From: Chitinophagaceae bacterium
Lineage (GTDB): Bacteria; Bacteroidota; Bacteroidia; Chitinophagales; Chitinophagaceae
NCBI GenBank assembly: GCA_024103425.1
Contig: JAGFIS010000004.1
Coordinates: forward strand, 62,001 to 126,000
Direction: 5' to 3'
DNA length: 64,000 bases
In this document: in pieces, positions 42,506 through 50,575 of the stretch
Position numbering within the stretch: position 1 is the first letter of the stretch
Layout: every line of letters begins with the position of its first letter
Made by a program: the position numbers and the translations under genes
Notes under the pieces: generated by a model
What the model saw: only the letters and a program-made list of their open reading frames with translations
Told to the model about the DNA's origin: nothing
Databases searched by the model: none

Positions 42506-42937
42506 ATGAACAATTTTTCAGCATTTGTCAGATTTCAAAGAAAAAAATTAGGTATGACACAAGAAGAACTTGCCACAAAGGCCGGTGTTGGGCTTCGCTT
42601 TGTCCGCGAACTGGAACAGGGTAAACCTACCTTACAGTTAGACAAAGTTGAACAAGTACTTCATTTGTTCGGATTTCAATTGATAGCGGGTAAACAGCGC
42701 CTCGATCCCTACCATATCTATTGGAGTTTTCTTAATAAGGGTGTGAAAATTACTTTATCTAATAAGATAATTCAATACGGAATTATAATTGCAGAAATAA
42801 CAGACAAAAAAGAAAACAAGATCGTCGCATGGAAATTTGTTCCCAATAACAATGTGATTCAATACCACCTAAAACCCGATGACCAACTGACGGAAACGAT
42901 TAATCATGCAGACATAATTGAAATTGAGAATCAGTAA
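42506..42937 (+). CDS. hipB: HipB-like HTH antitoxin/autorepressor
   Basis: DNA-binding protein of 143 residues. An XRE-type helix-turn-helix occupies about residues 5-60 (FVRFQRKKLGMTQEELATKAGVGLRFVRELEQGKPTLQLDKVEQVLHLFG). The extended C-terminal part (about 75-143) is unlike classical HipB and may contact the partner proteins. It opens a three-gene operon: hipS starts 12 nt after its stop and hipT overlaps hipS. Expected to bind upstream repeats and repress the operon. Confidence 0.85.
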   Translation: MNNFSAFVRFQRKKLGMTQEELATKAGVGLRFVRELEQGKPTLQLDKVEQVLHLFGFQLIAGKQRLDPYHIYWSFLNKGVKITLSNKIIQYGIIIAEITDKKENKIVAWKFVPNNNVIQYHLKPDDQLTETINHADIIEIENQ

Positions 42938-42949
42938 CAACCGACTTAT

Positions 42950-43273
42950 ATGAAACAAGGACTCGTTTATAAAAAAGATATAATTGCAGGAACGATTTGG
43001 GAGGATGAAAACGGTTATTCTTTTCAATATAATAAGGACTATCTGGCAAATCCTGTATATGGCTCTGTCAGCAAAACGCTCCCCTTGCGTTCAGAAGCTT
43101 TTACCGATAAAAATATGTTGCCATTTTTTGACGGACTCATACCGGAAGGCTGGTTGTTAGAAATAGCCGTTGAAAATTGGAAGCTCAATCCGAGAGACAG
43201 AATGAGTCTTTTGCTAACGCTTTGCAAAGACTGTATCGGCGATATTGGTATTGTTCAAAACGAAGAGAAATGA
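42950..43273 (+). CDS. hipS: HipS-like protein (stand-alone HipA N-terminal subdomain)
   Basis: A 107-residue protein equal to the N-terminal subdomain of HipA kinases (YKKDIIAGTIWEDENGYSFQYNKDYL, then PVYGSVSKTLPLRSEAFTDKNMLPFFDGLIPEGWLLEIAV and DRMSLLLTLCKDCIGDIGIVQ). In classical HipA this subdomain is fused to the kinase. Its separation, with a 4-bp overlap to the kinase gene, matches the HipBST organisation in which HipS is the antitoxin. The role is inferred from that family. Confidence 0.83.
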   Translation: MKQGLVYKKDIIAGTIWEDENGYSFQYNKDYLANPVYGSVSKTLPLRSEAFTDKNMLPFFDGLIPEGWLLEIAVENWKLNPRDRMSLLLTLCKDCIGDIGIVQNEEK

Positions 43274-44199
43274 ATTGTTTACTTTGTTATAAACCTCTAC
43301 TACCGGAAGAGACAGACTACCACGCGAAATGTGTCGCCAATATTTTCGGATTGAAACAAGTACCGGAATTTGATATCGACGAAAAGAAATTGAGTGATTA
43401 TGCTAAAAGGATTATTGGTGCCAACAGAACAATAACAGGCGTTCAACCTAAACTAAGTTTGTGGCTGGAAGCAAGAAAAAAAGACGCCCGGTTTACAATT
43501 GTTGACGACAAGAGTAATTATATCATCAAACCACAAAGTGAGACCTATTTATCCTTACCCGAAAATGAGGACTTATGTATGCACCTTGCAAATGAATTAG
43601 GGATACATGTGGCTACACACGGTTTGGTACGGCTGAAAAGCGGTAACCTGGCATACATTACTAAGAGATTCGACAGAGAAGGGATAAACAAAATTGCTTG
43701 TGAAGACTTGTGTCAGCTTACTGAAACGCTGACAGAGCATAAATACAGAGGCAGCTATGAAAAAGTCGGTAAGGCAATCAGACAATATTCAACACAATAT
43801 GGGTTAGATATTGTAAATTATTACCTGTTGGTTTTGTTTAGCTTCATCACTGCTAATGCCGATATGCACCTGAAGAATTTTTCTATGATGGAGAAAGAAG
43901 ACGGAGCATTTTGTTTAAGTCCTGCGTATGACTTGGTAAGTACCTGTCTCGTTATCAAAAATGAAACTGAACAAATGGGTTTAAGTCTGAATGGTAAGAG
44001 AAATAAAGTTTCAAAAAAAGACTTTGATGTGTTAGGGGCCAATTTGCAATTAACTCCAAAACAAATTCAAAACAGCTACGACTTATTAATTGAAAATACA
44101 AGCAGACTGTATTGGTGGATTGATAATTCTTTTTTGCCTTCAGAACATAAGGACTTACTTAAAACAATTATCACCGAGAGAGTTGAACTCCTGAAATAA
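43270..44199 (+). CDS. hipT: HipT-like serine/threonine kinase toxin with N-terminal Cys/His motif
   Basis: Kinase of 309 residues from the ATG at 43270, overlapping hipS by 4 bp. The N-terminus has a C-x2-C...H-x2-C arrangement (Cys3, Cys6, His18, Cys21) that may bind zinc. The Gly-rich loop TITGVQPKLSL (54-64) places two threonines where HipT has its SIS autophosphorylation serines. Lys87 in IIKPQ, the catalytic loop TANADMHLKN (Asp198, Asn203) and metal Asp221 in SPAYDLVS are intact, so the kinase looks active. HipT of E. coli phosphorylates tryptophanyl-tRNA synthetase; a trpS gene lies about 3 kb further on, though adjacency need not mean anything. Confidence 0.85.
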   Translation: MNCLLCYKPLLPEETDYHAKCVANIFGLKQVPEFDIDEKKLSDYAKRIIGANRTITGVQPKLSLWLEARKKDARFTIVDDKSNYIIKPQSETYLSLPENEDLCMHLANELGIHVATHGLVRLKSGNLAYITKRFDREGINKIACEDLCQLTETLTEHKYRGSYEKVGKAIRQYSTQYGLDIVNYYLLVLFSFITANADMHLKNFSMMEKEDGAFCLSPAYDLVSTCLVIKNETEQMGLSLNGKRNKVSKKDFDVLGANLQLTPKQIQNSYDLLIENTSRLYWWIDNSFLPSEHKDLLKTIITERVELLK

Positions 44200-44270
44200 A
44201 AAAAATCTGATCTTTTAGAAAATAAAATAGGACACTAACACGGGCACAAGCGGTCACCCGCGCCGGTAAT

Positions 44271-44354
44271 GGTTCTTTTGGCCCGATTCAATAAAATTGG
44301 ATGAGTTATAAACATTTCAACAACAGAGGTGCCTCAAACATTATTCCTTTTTTG
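44271..44354 (+). repeat. Direct repeat R2 right of the hipBST module
   Basis: Partner of R1 (41560-41643), 75 of 84 bases identical, same orientation. Upstream of it, 44229-44268 holds a GC-richer stretch with CGGG...CCCG pairing. The remainder of the 44200-44576 gap shows only the pckA promoter. Confidence 0.85.
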
Positions 44355-44547
44355 ATAAAACTATCCATAGAAATTCCACGGCTGATATTCAAGATTTTTC
44401 ATTTCCATTTAATCATTTCAGAATCTTCCAAGATATTATTCATCTATTTTCAAATATAGTTAGAGAACCTTCTCGACTTTCAGTAAATCGGGTTACAACA
44501 ATTAAAAAGGCAGGCACCGGATTACCAAGGCGATATTTTGCTATCCT

Positions 44548-44555
44548 TACCTTTG
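44548..44555 (+). promoter_or_regulatory. Putative -7 element of pckA
   Basis: TACCTTTG matches TAnnTTTG, 21 nt before the pckA ATG. No TTTG is seen at the -33 distance. Confidence 0.5.
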
Positions 44556-44576
44556 CCGCACCAAAATTTTCTTTTC

Positions 44577-46184
44577 ATGTCAGTACCAACCATTTTGTTC
44601 GCACCCAAGAATTTGCTCCATGCAATGGATGTCAAATCTGTCAAACAGTTACACTACCAATTATCACCTGAAGAATTAACCCGCCAGTCAGTTGAAAGAG
44701 GTGAAGGAAAGCTGAGCGAGAGAGGAGCTTTAGTGATCTTAACAGGAAAATTTACCGGAAGAAGCCCCAAAGACAAATTCATCGTGAAAGATGAGATTAC
44801 TGAAAACACAGTGGACTGGAACGAAATCAACCAGCCCATTGAAGAAAAATACTTTATCGGGCTGTATGAGAAAATGCTGGCGTACATCAAAGACAAAGAA
44901 CTGTGGGTTCGCGACGGCTACGCGTGTGCTGACCCTGCATACCGTCTGAACATCAGAGTAGCCAACGAAGACCCGGCTGCTAACCTGTTCGCCTACAACA
45001 TGTTCTTAAGACCCGAAGAGAGTGAACTGGAAAACTTTGTGCCCGAGTGGCACATCCTGCACCTGCCTTCGTTCCATGCCGACCCTGCTGTGGACGGAAC
45101 AAGACAAGGCAACTTCACCTTAGTAAGTTTTAAATACAAAACCATCCTGATCGGTGGTTCTGCATATACCGGAGAGGTTAAAAAAGGAATCTTCTCCATC
45201 CTTAATTATGTATTGCCTCAGGAAAAAAATGTGCTGAGCATGCACTGCTCTGCCAACGTTGGGCACGATGGCGATACTGCCGTGTTTTTCGGACTGAGCG
45301 GTACCGGTAAGACAACCCTCAGCGCTGACCCTTCCAGAAAGCTGATTGGTGATGACGAGCACGGGTGGACAGATAACACCGTTTTCAACTTTGAAGGCGG
45401 TTGCTACGCCAAGACTATCGATCTCGACGCCGAGAAAGAGCCCGATATCTACAACGCGATTCGACCGGGAGCACTTGTAGAGAACGTAACCTTCATTGAA
45501 GGAACCAATAAAATTGATTTTGCGAGCAGGGCTATCACCGAGAATACAAGGGTAAGCTATCCGATAAATTTTATCGACCATGCAATTCATCCTTCGATCG
45601 GACCCGTTCCTAAAAATATTTTCCTGCTTACGGCAGATGCCTACGGTATTTTACCTCCCGTAAGCAAACTGACACCTGAACAGGCTATGTATCAGTTTAT
45701 TTCCGGTTACACAGCCAAGGTAGCCGGAACAGAAGAAGGTGTTAAAGAGCCGAAGCCTGCATTCAGTGCCTGTTTCGGAGCCCCCTTTCTGCCCCTGCAC
45801 CCTGCCAAATATGCCGAGATGCTCGGAGAAAAAATCCGCAAACACAATGTAAGTGTCTGGATGGTAAACACAGGATGGACAGGCGGCCCTTATGGTGTGG
45901 GCAGCCGCATCAAGCTTGCTTATACGCGTGCTATCATCACAGCAGCACTGGAAGGCAAACTGGATAACGTTGAATACGAACACGATGAAGTCTTCGGCAT
46001 GGCGATGCCGAAAGAATGTCCGGGAGTTCCTTCAGAAGTATTGAATCCTAAAAATACCTGGGCTGACAAGGATGAATACACGAAGAAGGCTAAAGTGCTG
46101 GCAGCAGCTTTTGTAAAGAACTTCAAGCAATTTGAAGCGCTGACATCTGCAGCCATCATTGCTGCGGGGCCGAAAGCTGATTAA
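44577..46184 (+). CDS. pckA: Phosphoenolpyruvate carboxykinase (ATP)
   Basis: Gluconeogenic enzyme converting oxaloacetate and ATP to PEP, 535 residues from the ATG at 44577 (MSVPTILFAPKNLLHAMD). The kinase P-loop GLSGTGKTTLSADPSRKLIGDDEHGW, the substrate site TGRSPKDKFIV, the metal-binding HCSANVGHDGDTAVFFG and the adenine-site region NTRVSYPINFIDHA identify the ATP-dependent family. A strong terminator follows at 46203. Confidence 0.97.
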   Translation: MSVPTILFAPKNLLHAMDVKSVKQLHYQLSPEELTRQSVERGEGKLSERGALVILTGKFTGRSPKDKFIVKDEITENTVDWNEINQPIEEKYFIGLYEKMLAYIKDKELWVRDGYACADPAYRLNIRVANEDPAANLFAYNMFLRPEESELENFVPEWHILHLPSFHADPAVDGTRQGNFTLVSFKYKTILIGGSAYTGEVKKGIFSILNYVLPQEKNVLSMHCSANVGHDGDTAVFFGLSGTGKTTLSADPSRKLIGDDEHGWTDNTVFNFEGGCYAKTIDLDAEKEPDIYNAIRPGALVENVTFIEGTNKIDFASRAITENTRVSYPINFIDHAIHPSIGPVPKNIFLLTADAYGILPPVSKLTPEQAMYQFISGYTAKVAGTEEGVKEPKPAFSACFGAPFLPLHPAKYAEMLGEKIRKHNVSVWMVNTGWTGGPYGVGSRIKLAYTRAIITAALEGKLDNVEYEHDEVFGMAMPKECPGVPSEVLNPKNTWADKDEYTKKAKVLAAAFVKNFKQFEALTSAAIIAAGPKAD

Positions 46185-46202
46185 TAACTTTATTACAATA
46201 AG

Positions 46203-46239
46203 AAAAGCCTGTGAAATTGAACATCTCACAGGCTTTTTT
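46203..46239 (+). terminator. Intrinsic terminator of pckA
   Basis: AAAAGCCTGTGA and TCACAGGCTTTT form a 12-bp perfect stem, with T6 at 46234-46239. It lies 19 nt past the pckA stop and could also serve the convergent kinase gene. Confidence 0.92.
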
Positions 46240-46283
46240 CTTTCTAAGGCGTGAATTACAGCCCCCTTCTTGAAATAATTATT

Positions 46284-46919
46284 TTAAAAAAGTCCGAATA
46301 GTTGCGCATCTATCTTAGAGATGATTTCTCCAAGGTCTTCGTCCTTTTCTGCGAACTTGTTATTATCTGCATCGATAATCAATAACGGTCCTTCCTTGTA
46401 ATTATCAATCCACTTGTTATAAAATTCGTTCAGCTTCTTGAGGTAGTCGAGCCGTATGTTTTCTTCGTACTCCCTGCCGCGTTTCTGGATCTGAGCTACC
46501 AGTGTCGGAACAGATGCCTTCAGATAAATCAGCAAGTCGGGCGGTTGCACCATCCGCTTCAGTGTTTCAAAAAAAGTAAAGTAGTTGTCGAAATCTCTTT
46601 TAGTCATCAGGCCCATATCGTGAAGGTTGGGCGCGAAGATGTGCGCATCTTCGTAAATCGTCCTGTCCTGAATAACTGTTTCCGTTCCCTGCTGAATCTC
46701 CAGTAACTGGGCGAGCCTGCTGTTGAGAAAATAAATCTGAAGGTTAAAACTCCAGCGTGGCATATCCTCATAAAAATCGTACAGGTATGGGTTGTGATCT
46801 ACATCTTCAAACTGCGGAATCCACTTGTAATGTTTGCTAAGCAGTTGCGTCAGGGTAGTCTTTCCGGCCCCGATATTTCCGGCCACAGCAATGTGCTTGG
46901 GTTTCTTCGATTTCGCCAT
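46284..46919 (-). CDS. Deoxynucleoside kinase (dGK/dAK type)
   Basis: Salvage kinase of 211 residues that phosphorylates deoxynucleosides. The P-loop is AVAGNIGAGKTTL (residues 11-23), followed by FEDVDHNPYLYDFYEDMPRWSFNLQIYFLNSR, the DRT motif in VIQDRTIYEDAHIFA, and a lid KRGREYEENIRLDYLKKLNEFYNKW. The pattern is that of bacterial deoxyguanosine/deoxyadenosine kinases. The exact substrate cannot be fixed by eye. Confidence 0.9.
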   Translation of the reverse strand: MAKSKKPKHIAVAGNIGAGKTTLTQLLSKHYKWIPQFEDVDHNPYLYDFYEDMPRWSFNLQIYFLNSRLAQLLEIQQGTETVIQDRTIYEDAHIFAPNLHDMGLMTKRDFDNYFTFFETLKRMVQPPDLLIYLKASVPTLVAQIQKRGREYEENIRLDYLKKLNEFYNKWIDNYKEGPLLIIDADNNKFAEKDEDLGEIISKIDAQLFGLF

Positions 46920-47001
46920 CTATTAAATTCTTTTGTTCAAGACTGTGCTCTCACAAATTACTGAAATTTCAATTTGGAAGCCTAAAAGAACGGAAGGTCT
47001 T

Positions 47002-48006
47002 TTAAAAATAATTCAGCCCCATGGCATTCCTTACTAAGCTCATCGTCTTAGAAGCATGCTCGTTTGCCTTTTCAGCCCCTTCTGCCATAATCTTGTTGAT
47101 GTAGGCTTCGTCTTCCATGATTTCAGTAATTCTGTTGCGGATGGGAGACACAAAACCAACCATGTCTTCGGCTAATTGTTTTTTCATGTCTCCGTACCGT
47201 ACCGTGCAGTTTTTATAGGCAGATTCAAAGTGGGCCAGTGTATCCTGTGTGCTTACCAATCTCATAAGTTGGAACAGGTTTTCAATATATTCAGGCATGG
47301 GCGAATCGCGCTCAGTCGGACCACTGTCGGTCTTGGCCTTCATCACTTTCTTTCTTATCAGTTCGTCGCTGTCAGTCAGATAAATCGTTGCATTTTCATT
47401 CACGCTCTTGCTCATCTTGCCTTCACCATCGAGGGAGGGAATCTTCACCAATTTCTGATTGAAGTTGAAAGCTTCAGGTTCCGGGAAAACCTCTCCGTAA
47501 CGATGATTGAAACGCTTGGCAAAATTCCTGGTCATTTCCAGATGCTGTTCCTGATCTTTCCCGACCGGAACATATTTGGCAAGGTGGATGAGAATATCCG
47601 CGGCTTGCAGAACGGGATATGTCAGCAATCCGGCGTTGACATTATCCGGCTGCTGCCTGGCTTTCTCCTTAAAGGTAACTGTCTTTTCGAGCTCTCCTTT
47701 GTAAGCCATCATATTCAGGTAGAGGTAAAGCTCTGCTGTTCCCTGCAAGTGGCTCTGATTGTAGAGGGTTGCTTTTTCCGGATCAATCCCTGCCGCCAGC
47801 ATGGTGGCAATCACATTTTTCACATTTTCTTTCAACTCCGATGTATCGGGATGTGTCGTGAGTGAATGCAGGTCGGCCACAAAGAAATAGCAATCAAAAT
47901 CTTCCTGCATTTTCACATAGTTCGTCAGTGCACCGAAATAGTTTCCGAGGTGGAGGGATCCGGTAGGCCTTATTCCGCTTAGGACAATTTCCTTTTTCTT
48001 TTCCAT
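47002..48006 (-). CDS. trpS: Tryptophan-tRNA ligase
   Basis: Class I aminoacyl-tRNA synthetase of 334 residues. The HIGH-equivalent is SGIRPTGSLHLGNYFGAL and the KMSKS loop is DGEGKMSKSVNENATIYL. YPVLQAADILIHLAKYVPVGKDQEQHLEMTRNFAKRFN is the TrpS tryptophan-site block. It stands alone on the minus strand, divergent from gatC. No Trp-codon-rich leader was found upstream. Confidence 0.96.
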   Translation of the reverse strand: MEKKKEIVLSGIRPTGSLHLGNYFGALTNYVKMQEDFDCYFFVADLHSLTTHPDTSELKENVKNVIATMLAAGIDPEKATLYNQSHLQGTAELYLYLNMMAYKGELEKTVTFKEKARQQPDNVNAGLLTYPVLQAADILIHLAKYVPVGKDQEQHLEMTRNFAKRFNHRYGEVFPEPEAFNFNQKLVKIPSLDGEGKMSKSVNENATIYLTDSDELIRKKVMKAKTDSGPTERDSPMPEYIENLFQLMRLVSTQDTLAHFESAYKNCTVRYGDMKKQLAEDMVGFVSPIRNRITEIMEDEAYINKIMAEGAEKANEHASKTMSLVRNAMGLNYF

Positions 48007-48141
48007 CAGGCGGCGAAGATAATAATAAATGGTTTTCAGCTGAAGCAGAGTATTTCTGTCAACCTTTTGTTATAGATGGCGAAAAAGTGATGGGCGCGCC
48101 AAATAAGTGATTTCTGCTAACTGTTCTCCTTTAAAAGGAAT

Positions 48142-48149
48142 TATATTTG
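48142..48149 (+). promoter_or_regulatory. -7 element of gatC, almost leaderless start
   Basis: TATATTTG at 48142-48149 matches TAnnTTTG and is followed after only four bases by the gatC ATG at 48154. The transcript would start at or next to the start codon. Confidence 0.55.
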
Positions 48150-48153
48150 CCGC

Positions 48154-48444
48154 ATGCAATTGACTTTGGAACAAATGGACCGCCTGGCGGATATGTCTAT
48201 GCTCTCTTTCACTGCTGAAGAGAAGGCTGAAATGCTCCTCGAATTAGAGCAGATGCTCGGATTCATAGACAAAGTGAAGGAGTTGGATACCACCGGTGTT
48301 GCACCCGTGCTGAGAATGTCGGGCGATATGCCGTTTGCCCGTGAAGATGAGGTAAAAGGGGAGTTGTCGCACGAAGAAAGCTTCAAGAATGCACCTTCGC
48401 ACGACGGCACTTATTTCAAGGTTCCTAAAGTCATCAAAAAATAG
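48154..48444 (+). CDS. gatC: Asp/Glu-tRNA amidotransferase subunit C
   Basis: Small stabilising subunit of GatCAB, which converts mischarged Glu-tRNA(Gln) or Asp-tRNA(Asn) to the correct amide forms. The 96-residue product has [46 protein letters not shown] and the conserved tail [32 protein letters not shown]. gatA and gatB are elsewhere. It is followed after 4 nt by an ABC ATPase gene. Confidence 0.93.
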   Translation: MQLTLEQMDRLADMSMLSFTAEEKAEMLLELEQMLGFIDKVKELDTTGVAPVLRMSGDMPFAREDEVKGELSHEESFKNAPSHDGTYFKVPKVIKK

Positions 48445-48448
48445 AATT

Positions 48449-49150
48449 ATGCCGGCAATCATCCACCTTGAAGAAATCAGAAAGAGTTATTTCCTCGGGA
48501 AACAAGAGTTGAAAGTTTTGAAGGGTATCTCTTTAGAAATCTTCAAAAATGAGTATGTTGCTCTGATGGGGCCCAGCGGAAGTGGCAAATCGACGCTGAT
48601 GAACATCCTCGGATGCCTCGACTCTCCCACATCAGGAAGGTATGTGCTCAACAATCAGGACGTGAGCAAGATGGATGATAATGACCTCGCAGATATCCGC
48701 AATAAAGAAATCGGATTCGTATTCCAGCAATTCAACCTGTTGCCGAGAATGACCGCTGCCGAAAATGTGGCGCTGCCGATGATCTACGGAGGTGTTTCCA
48801 AGAAAGAAAGAATGGAGCGCGCCATGGAGATGCTCGAAAGAGTCGGACTTGCAGACCGCAGTCATCACAAACCCAATGAACTGTCAGGCGGACAAAACCA
48901 GAGGGTGGCCATTGCAAGAGCTTTGGTAAACAATCCGTCCATTATCCTGGCAGATGAGCCGACGGGTAACCTCGACTCAAAGACGTCGGTAGAGATCATG
49001 CACATCTTCGATAAAATTCAGGCAGAAGGAAACACCGTTGTGCTGGTAACACACGAAGAAGATATTGCTCAATTTGCACACCGCATTATCAGGCTGAGAG
49101 ACGGTATTATCGAAACAGATCAGAAGACTACCAGCATAGCGTCTCACTAA
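48449..49150 (+). CDS. ABC transporter ATP-binding protein, LolD/MacB type
   Basis: ATPase of 233 residues from the ATG at 48449. Walker [16 protein letters not shown], the Q-loop [15 protein letters not shown], signature [15 protein letters not shown], Walker [17 protein letters not shown] and H-loop VLVTHEED are all present. The short form and the [13 protein letters not shown] pattern place it with the LolD/MacB/FtsE group, which powers lipoprotein release or efflux. No cognate permease gene is adjacent, so the partner is encoded elsewhere. It starts 4 nt after gatC and is probably co-transcribed. Confidence 0.9.
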   Translation: MPAIIHLEEIRKSYFLGKQELKVLKGISLEIFKNEYVALMGPSGSGKSTLMNILGCLDSPTSGRYVLNNQDVSKMDDNDLADIRNKEIGFVFQQFNLLPRMTAAENVALPMIYGGVSKKERMERAMEMLERVGLADRSHHKPNELSGGQNQRVAIARALVNNPSIILADEPTGNLDSKTSVEIMHIFDKIQAEGNTVVLVTHEEDIAQFAHRIIRLRDGIIETDQKTTSIASH

Positions 49151-49168
49151 CCTCAAAAATCTTTAACG

Positions 49169-49729
49169 ATGGCAATGAAAATATATACCAAGACAGGTGA
49201 TAAGGGTACGACCGGCCTGCTTGGAGGAAGAAGAGTTTCTAAAGGAGACTCACGCATTGAAGCCTACGGAACAGTAGATGAACTTAACTCGTTTCTCGGA
49301 CTTCTCTCAGATTATCAAACCGATGAATCCATAAAAACTGTTTTAAAAGAAATTCAGGACAGGCTGTTCACTATCGGTTCTGAACTCGCAACCGACCCTG
49401 AGAAAAAACTGCGGATGCCCCTGCCCGATCTGCATGAATCGGACATAGAGTTTCTCGAAAAAGAAATGGACAGGATGGATGAAGACCTGCCGGTGATGAA
49501 AAATTTTATTCTTCCGGGGGGTGCACCCATTGTATCCTACGCACACATAGCGCGGACCGTCTGCCGCAGGGCTGAACGCAATTGCATCAGGCTCGATGCG
49601 GAAGAAGACAATGTGCCACCGCTGATCATCAAATATCTGAACCGGCTGAGCGATTACTTCTTCATGCTGGCGCGATATACAGGATTCAAAAACAATATTC
49701 CCGAAATCATCTGGAGGGCGAGAGTATAA
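49169..49729 (+). CDS. Cob(I)alamin adenosyltransferase, PduO type
   Basis: Makes adenosylcobalamin from cob(I)alamin and ATP, 186 residues. The ATP-binding N-terminus is KIYTKTGDKGTTGLLGGRRVSKGDSRIEAYGTVDELNSFLG, and the trimer-interface helices include FILPGGAPIVSYAHIARTVCRRAERNCIRLD and YLNRLSDYFFMLARY. These are the standard PduO/MMAB signatures. It lies 18 nt after the ABC ATPase gene in the gatC-kdsA run. It implies B12-dependent enzymes elsewhere in the genome. Confidence 0.94.
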   Translation: MAMKIYTKTGDKGTTGLLGGRRVSKGDSRIEAYGTVDELNSFLGLLSDYQTDESIKTVLKEIQDRLFTIGSELATDPEKKLRMPLPDLHESDIEFLEKEMDRMDEDLPVMKNFILPGGAPIVSYAHIARTVCRRAERNCIRLDAEEDNVPPLIIKYLNRLSDYFFMLARYTGFKNNIPEIIWRARV

Positions 49730-49751
49730 ACGAGTACTTAAAACAACTACG

Positions 49752-50573
49752 ATGAACGATTTTCTGAAAGACCTTTTCAAAGGACAGGATTACGATCCGG
49801 ATCTGTTTTTCCTGATTGCAGGCCCGTGTGTTGTCGAAGGCGAAGAGCTGCTGACAACCGTTGCTACCGAAGTATCTCAAATGTGCCGCAACCTTGGGAT
49901 TCCATACGTCTTCAAAGCCTCTTACCGCAAGGCTAACCGCACGAGCGAGAAAAGCTTCACCGGCATTGGAGATGAAAAGGCTCTTGAACTCTTGAAGAAA
50001 ACAGGCGAGACTTTCGGGCTGCCCGTAACATCAGACATCCATACTGCTGAAGAAGCAGCCATGGCTGCCGAATACATCAACGTACTGCAGATTCCGGCAT
50101 TTCTCAGCCGGCAGACAGATTTGCTGCACGCTGCCGGGAAAACAGGTAAAATCGTCAACATCAAGAAAGGACAATTTCTCAGCGGAGGTTCTATGAAGTT
50201 TGCCGTGGATAAAGTACGCGCCACCGGCAATGAAAAAGTAATGCTCACCGAGCGCGGTAACTTTTTTGGTTATACTGACCTTGTTGTGGATTTTAGGAAT
50301 ATTCCCGTCATGCGGGAAAATCAGGTGCCTGTCATCATGGATTGCACTCACAGCCTGCAACAACCCAACCAAACTTCCGGCGTTACCGGAGGAAATCCTG
50401 AACTGATCGGCACTATGGCCAAAGCAGCAATTGCCACAGGGGCCGACGGACTCTTTATCGAAACGCATCCCGAGCCCGCCGTAGCCAAAAGCGACGGAGC
50501 CAATATGCTTCGGTTAGACAGATTAGAAAACCTGCTGAAAGAGCTGGTAAAAATCAGGAAAGCAATCCTGTAG
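49752..50573 (+). CDS. kdsA: 3-deoxy-8-phosphooctulonate (KDO-8-P) synthase
   Basis: Condenses PEP and arabinose-5-phosphate on the way to KDO of lipopolysaccharide, 273 residues. Family blocks are FLIAGPCVVEGEELLTTVATEV, PYVFKASYRKANRTSEKSFTGIGDEKALELL, PAFLSRQTDLLHAAGKTGKIVNIKKGQFLSGGSM and VIMDCTHSLQQPNQTSGVTGGNPELI, with GADGLFIETHPEPAVAKSDG near the end. An Asn in KANRTS marks the metal-independent class; the usual Cys of the metal-dependent class is absent at that place. Confidence 0.95.
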   Translation: MNDFLKDLFKGQDYDPDLFFLIAGPCVVEGEELLTTVATEVSQMCRNLGIPYVFKASYRKANRTSEKSFTGIGDEKALELLKKTGETFGLPVTSDIHTAEEAAMAAEYINVLQIPAFLSRQTDLLHAAGKTGKIVNIKKGQFLSGGSMKFAVDKVRATGNEKVMLTERGNFFGYTDLVVDFRNIPVMRENQVPVIMDCTHSLQQPNQTSGVTGGNPELIGTMAKAAIATGADGLFIETHPEPAVAKSDGANMLRLDRLENLLKELVKIRKAIL

Positions 50574-50575
50574 CC

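Noticed and set aside
41560..44354. Calling the direct repeats phage or ICE attachment sites
   Set aside because: No integrase, excisionase or tRNA gene is present next to them, and 84 bp with 89 percent identity is not a typical att core.
47002..48153. A Trp-codon leader peptide upstream of trpS
   Set aside because: No short frame with Trp codons and no terminator stem was found between trpS and gatC.
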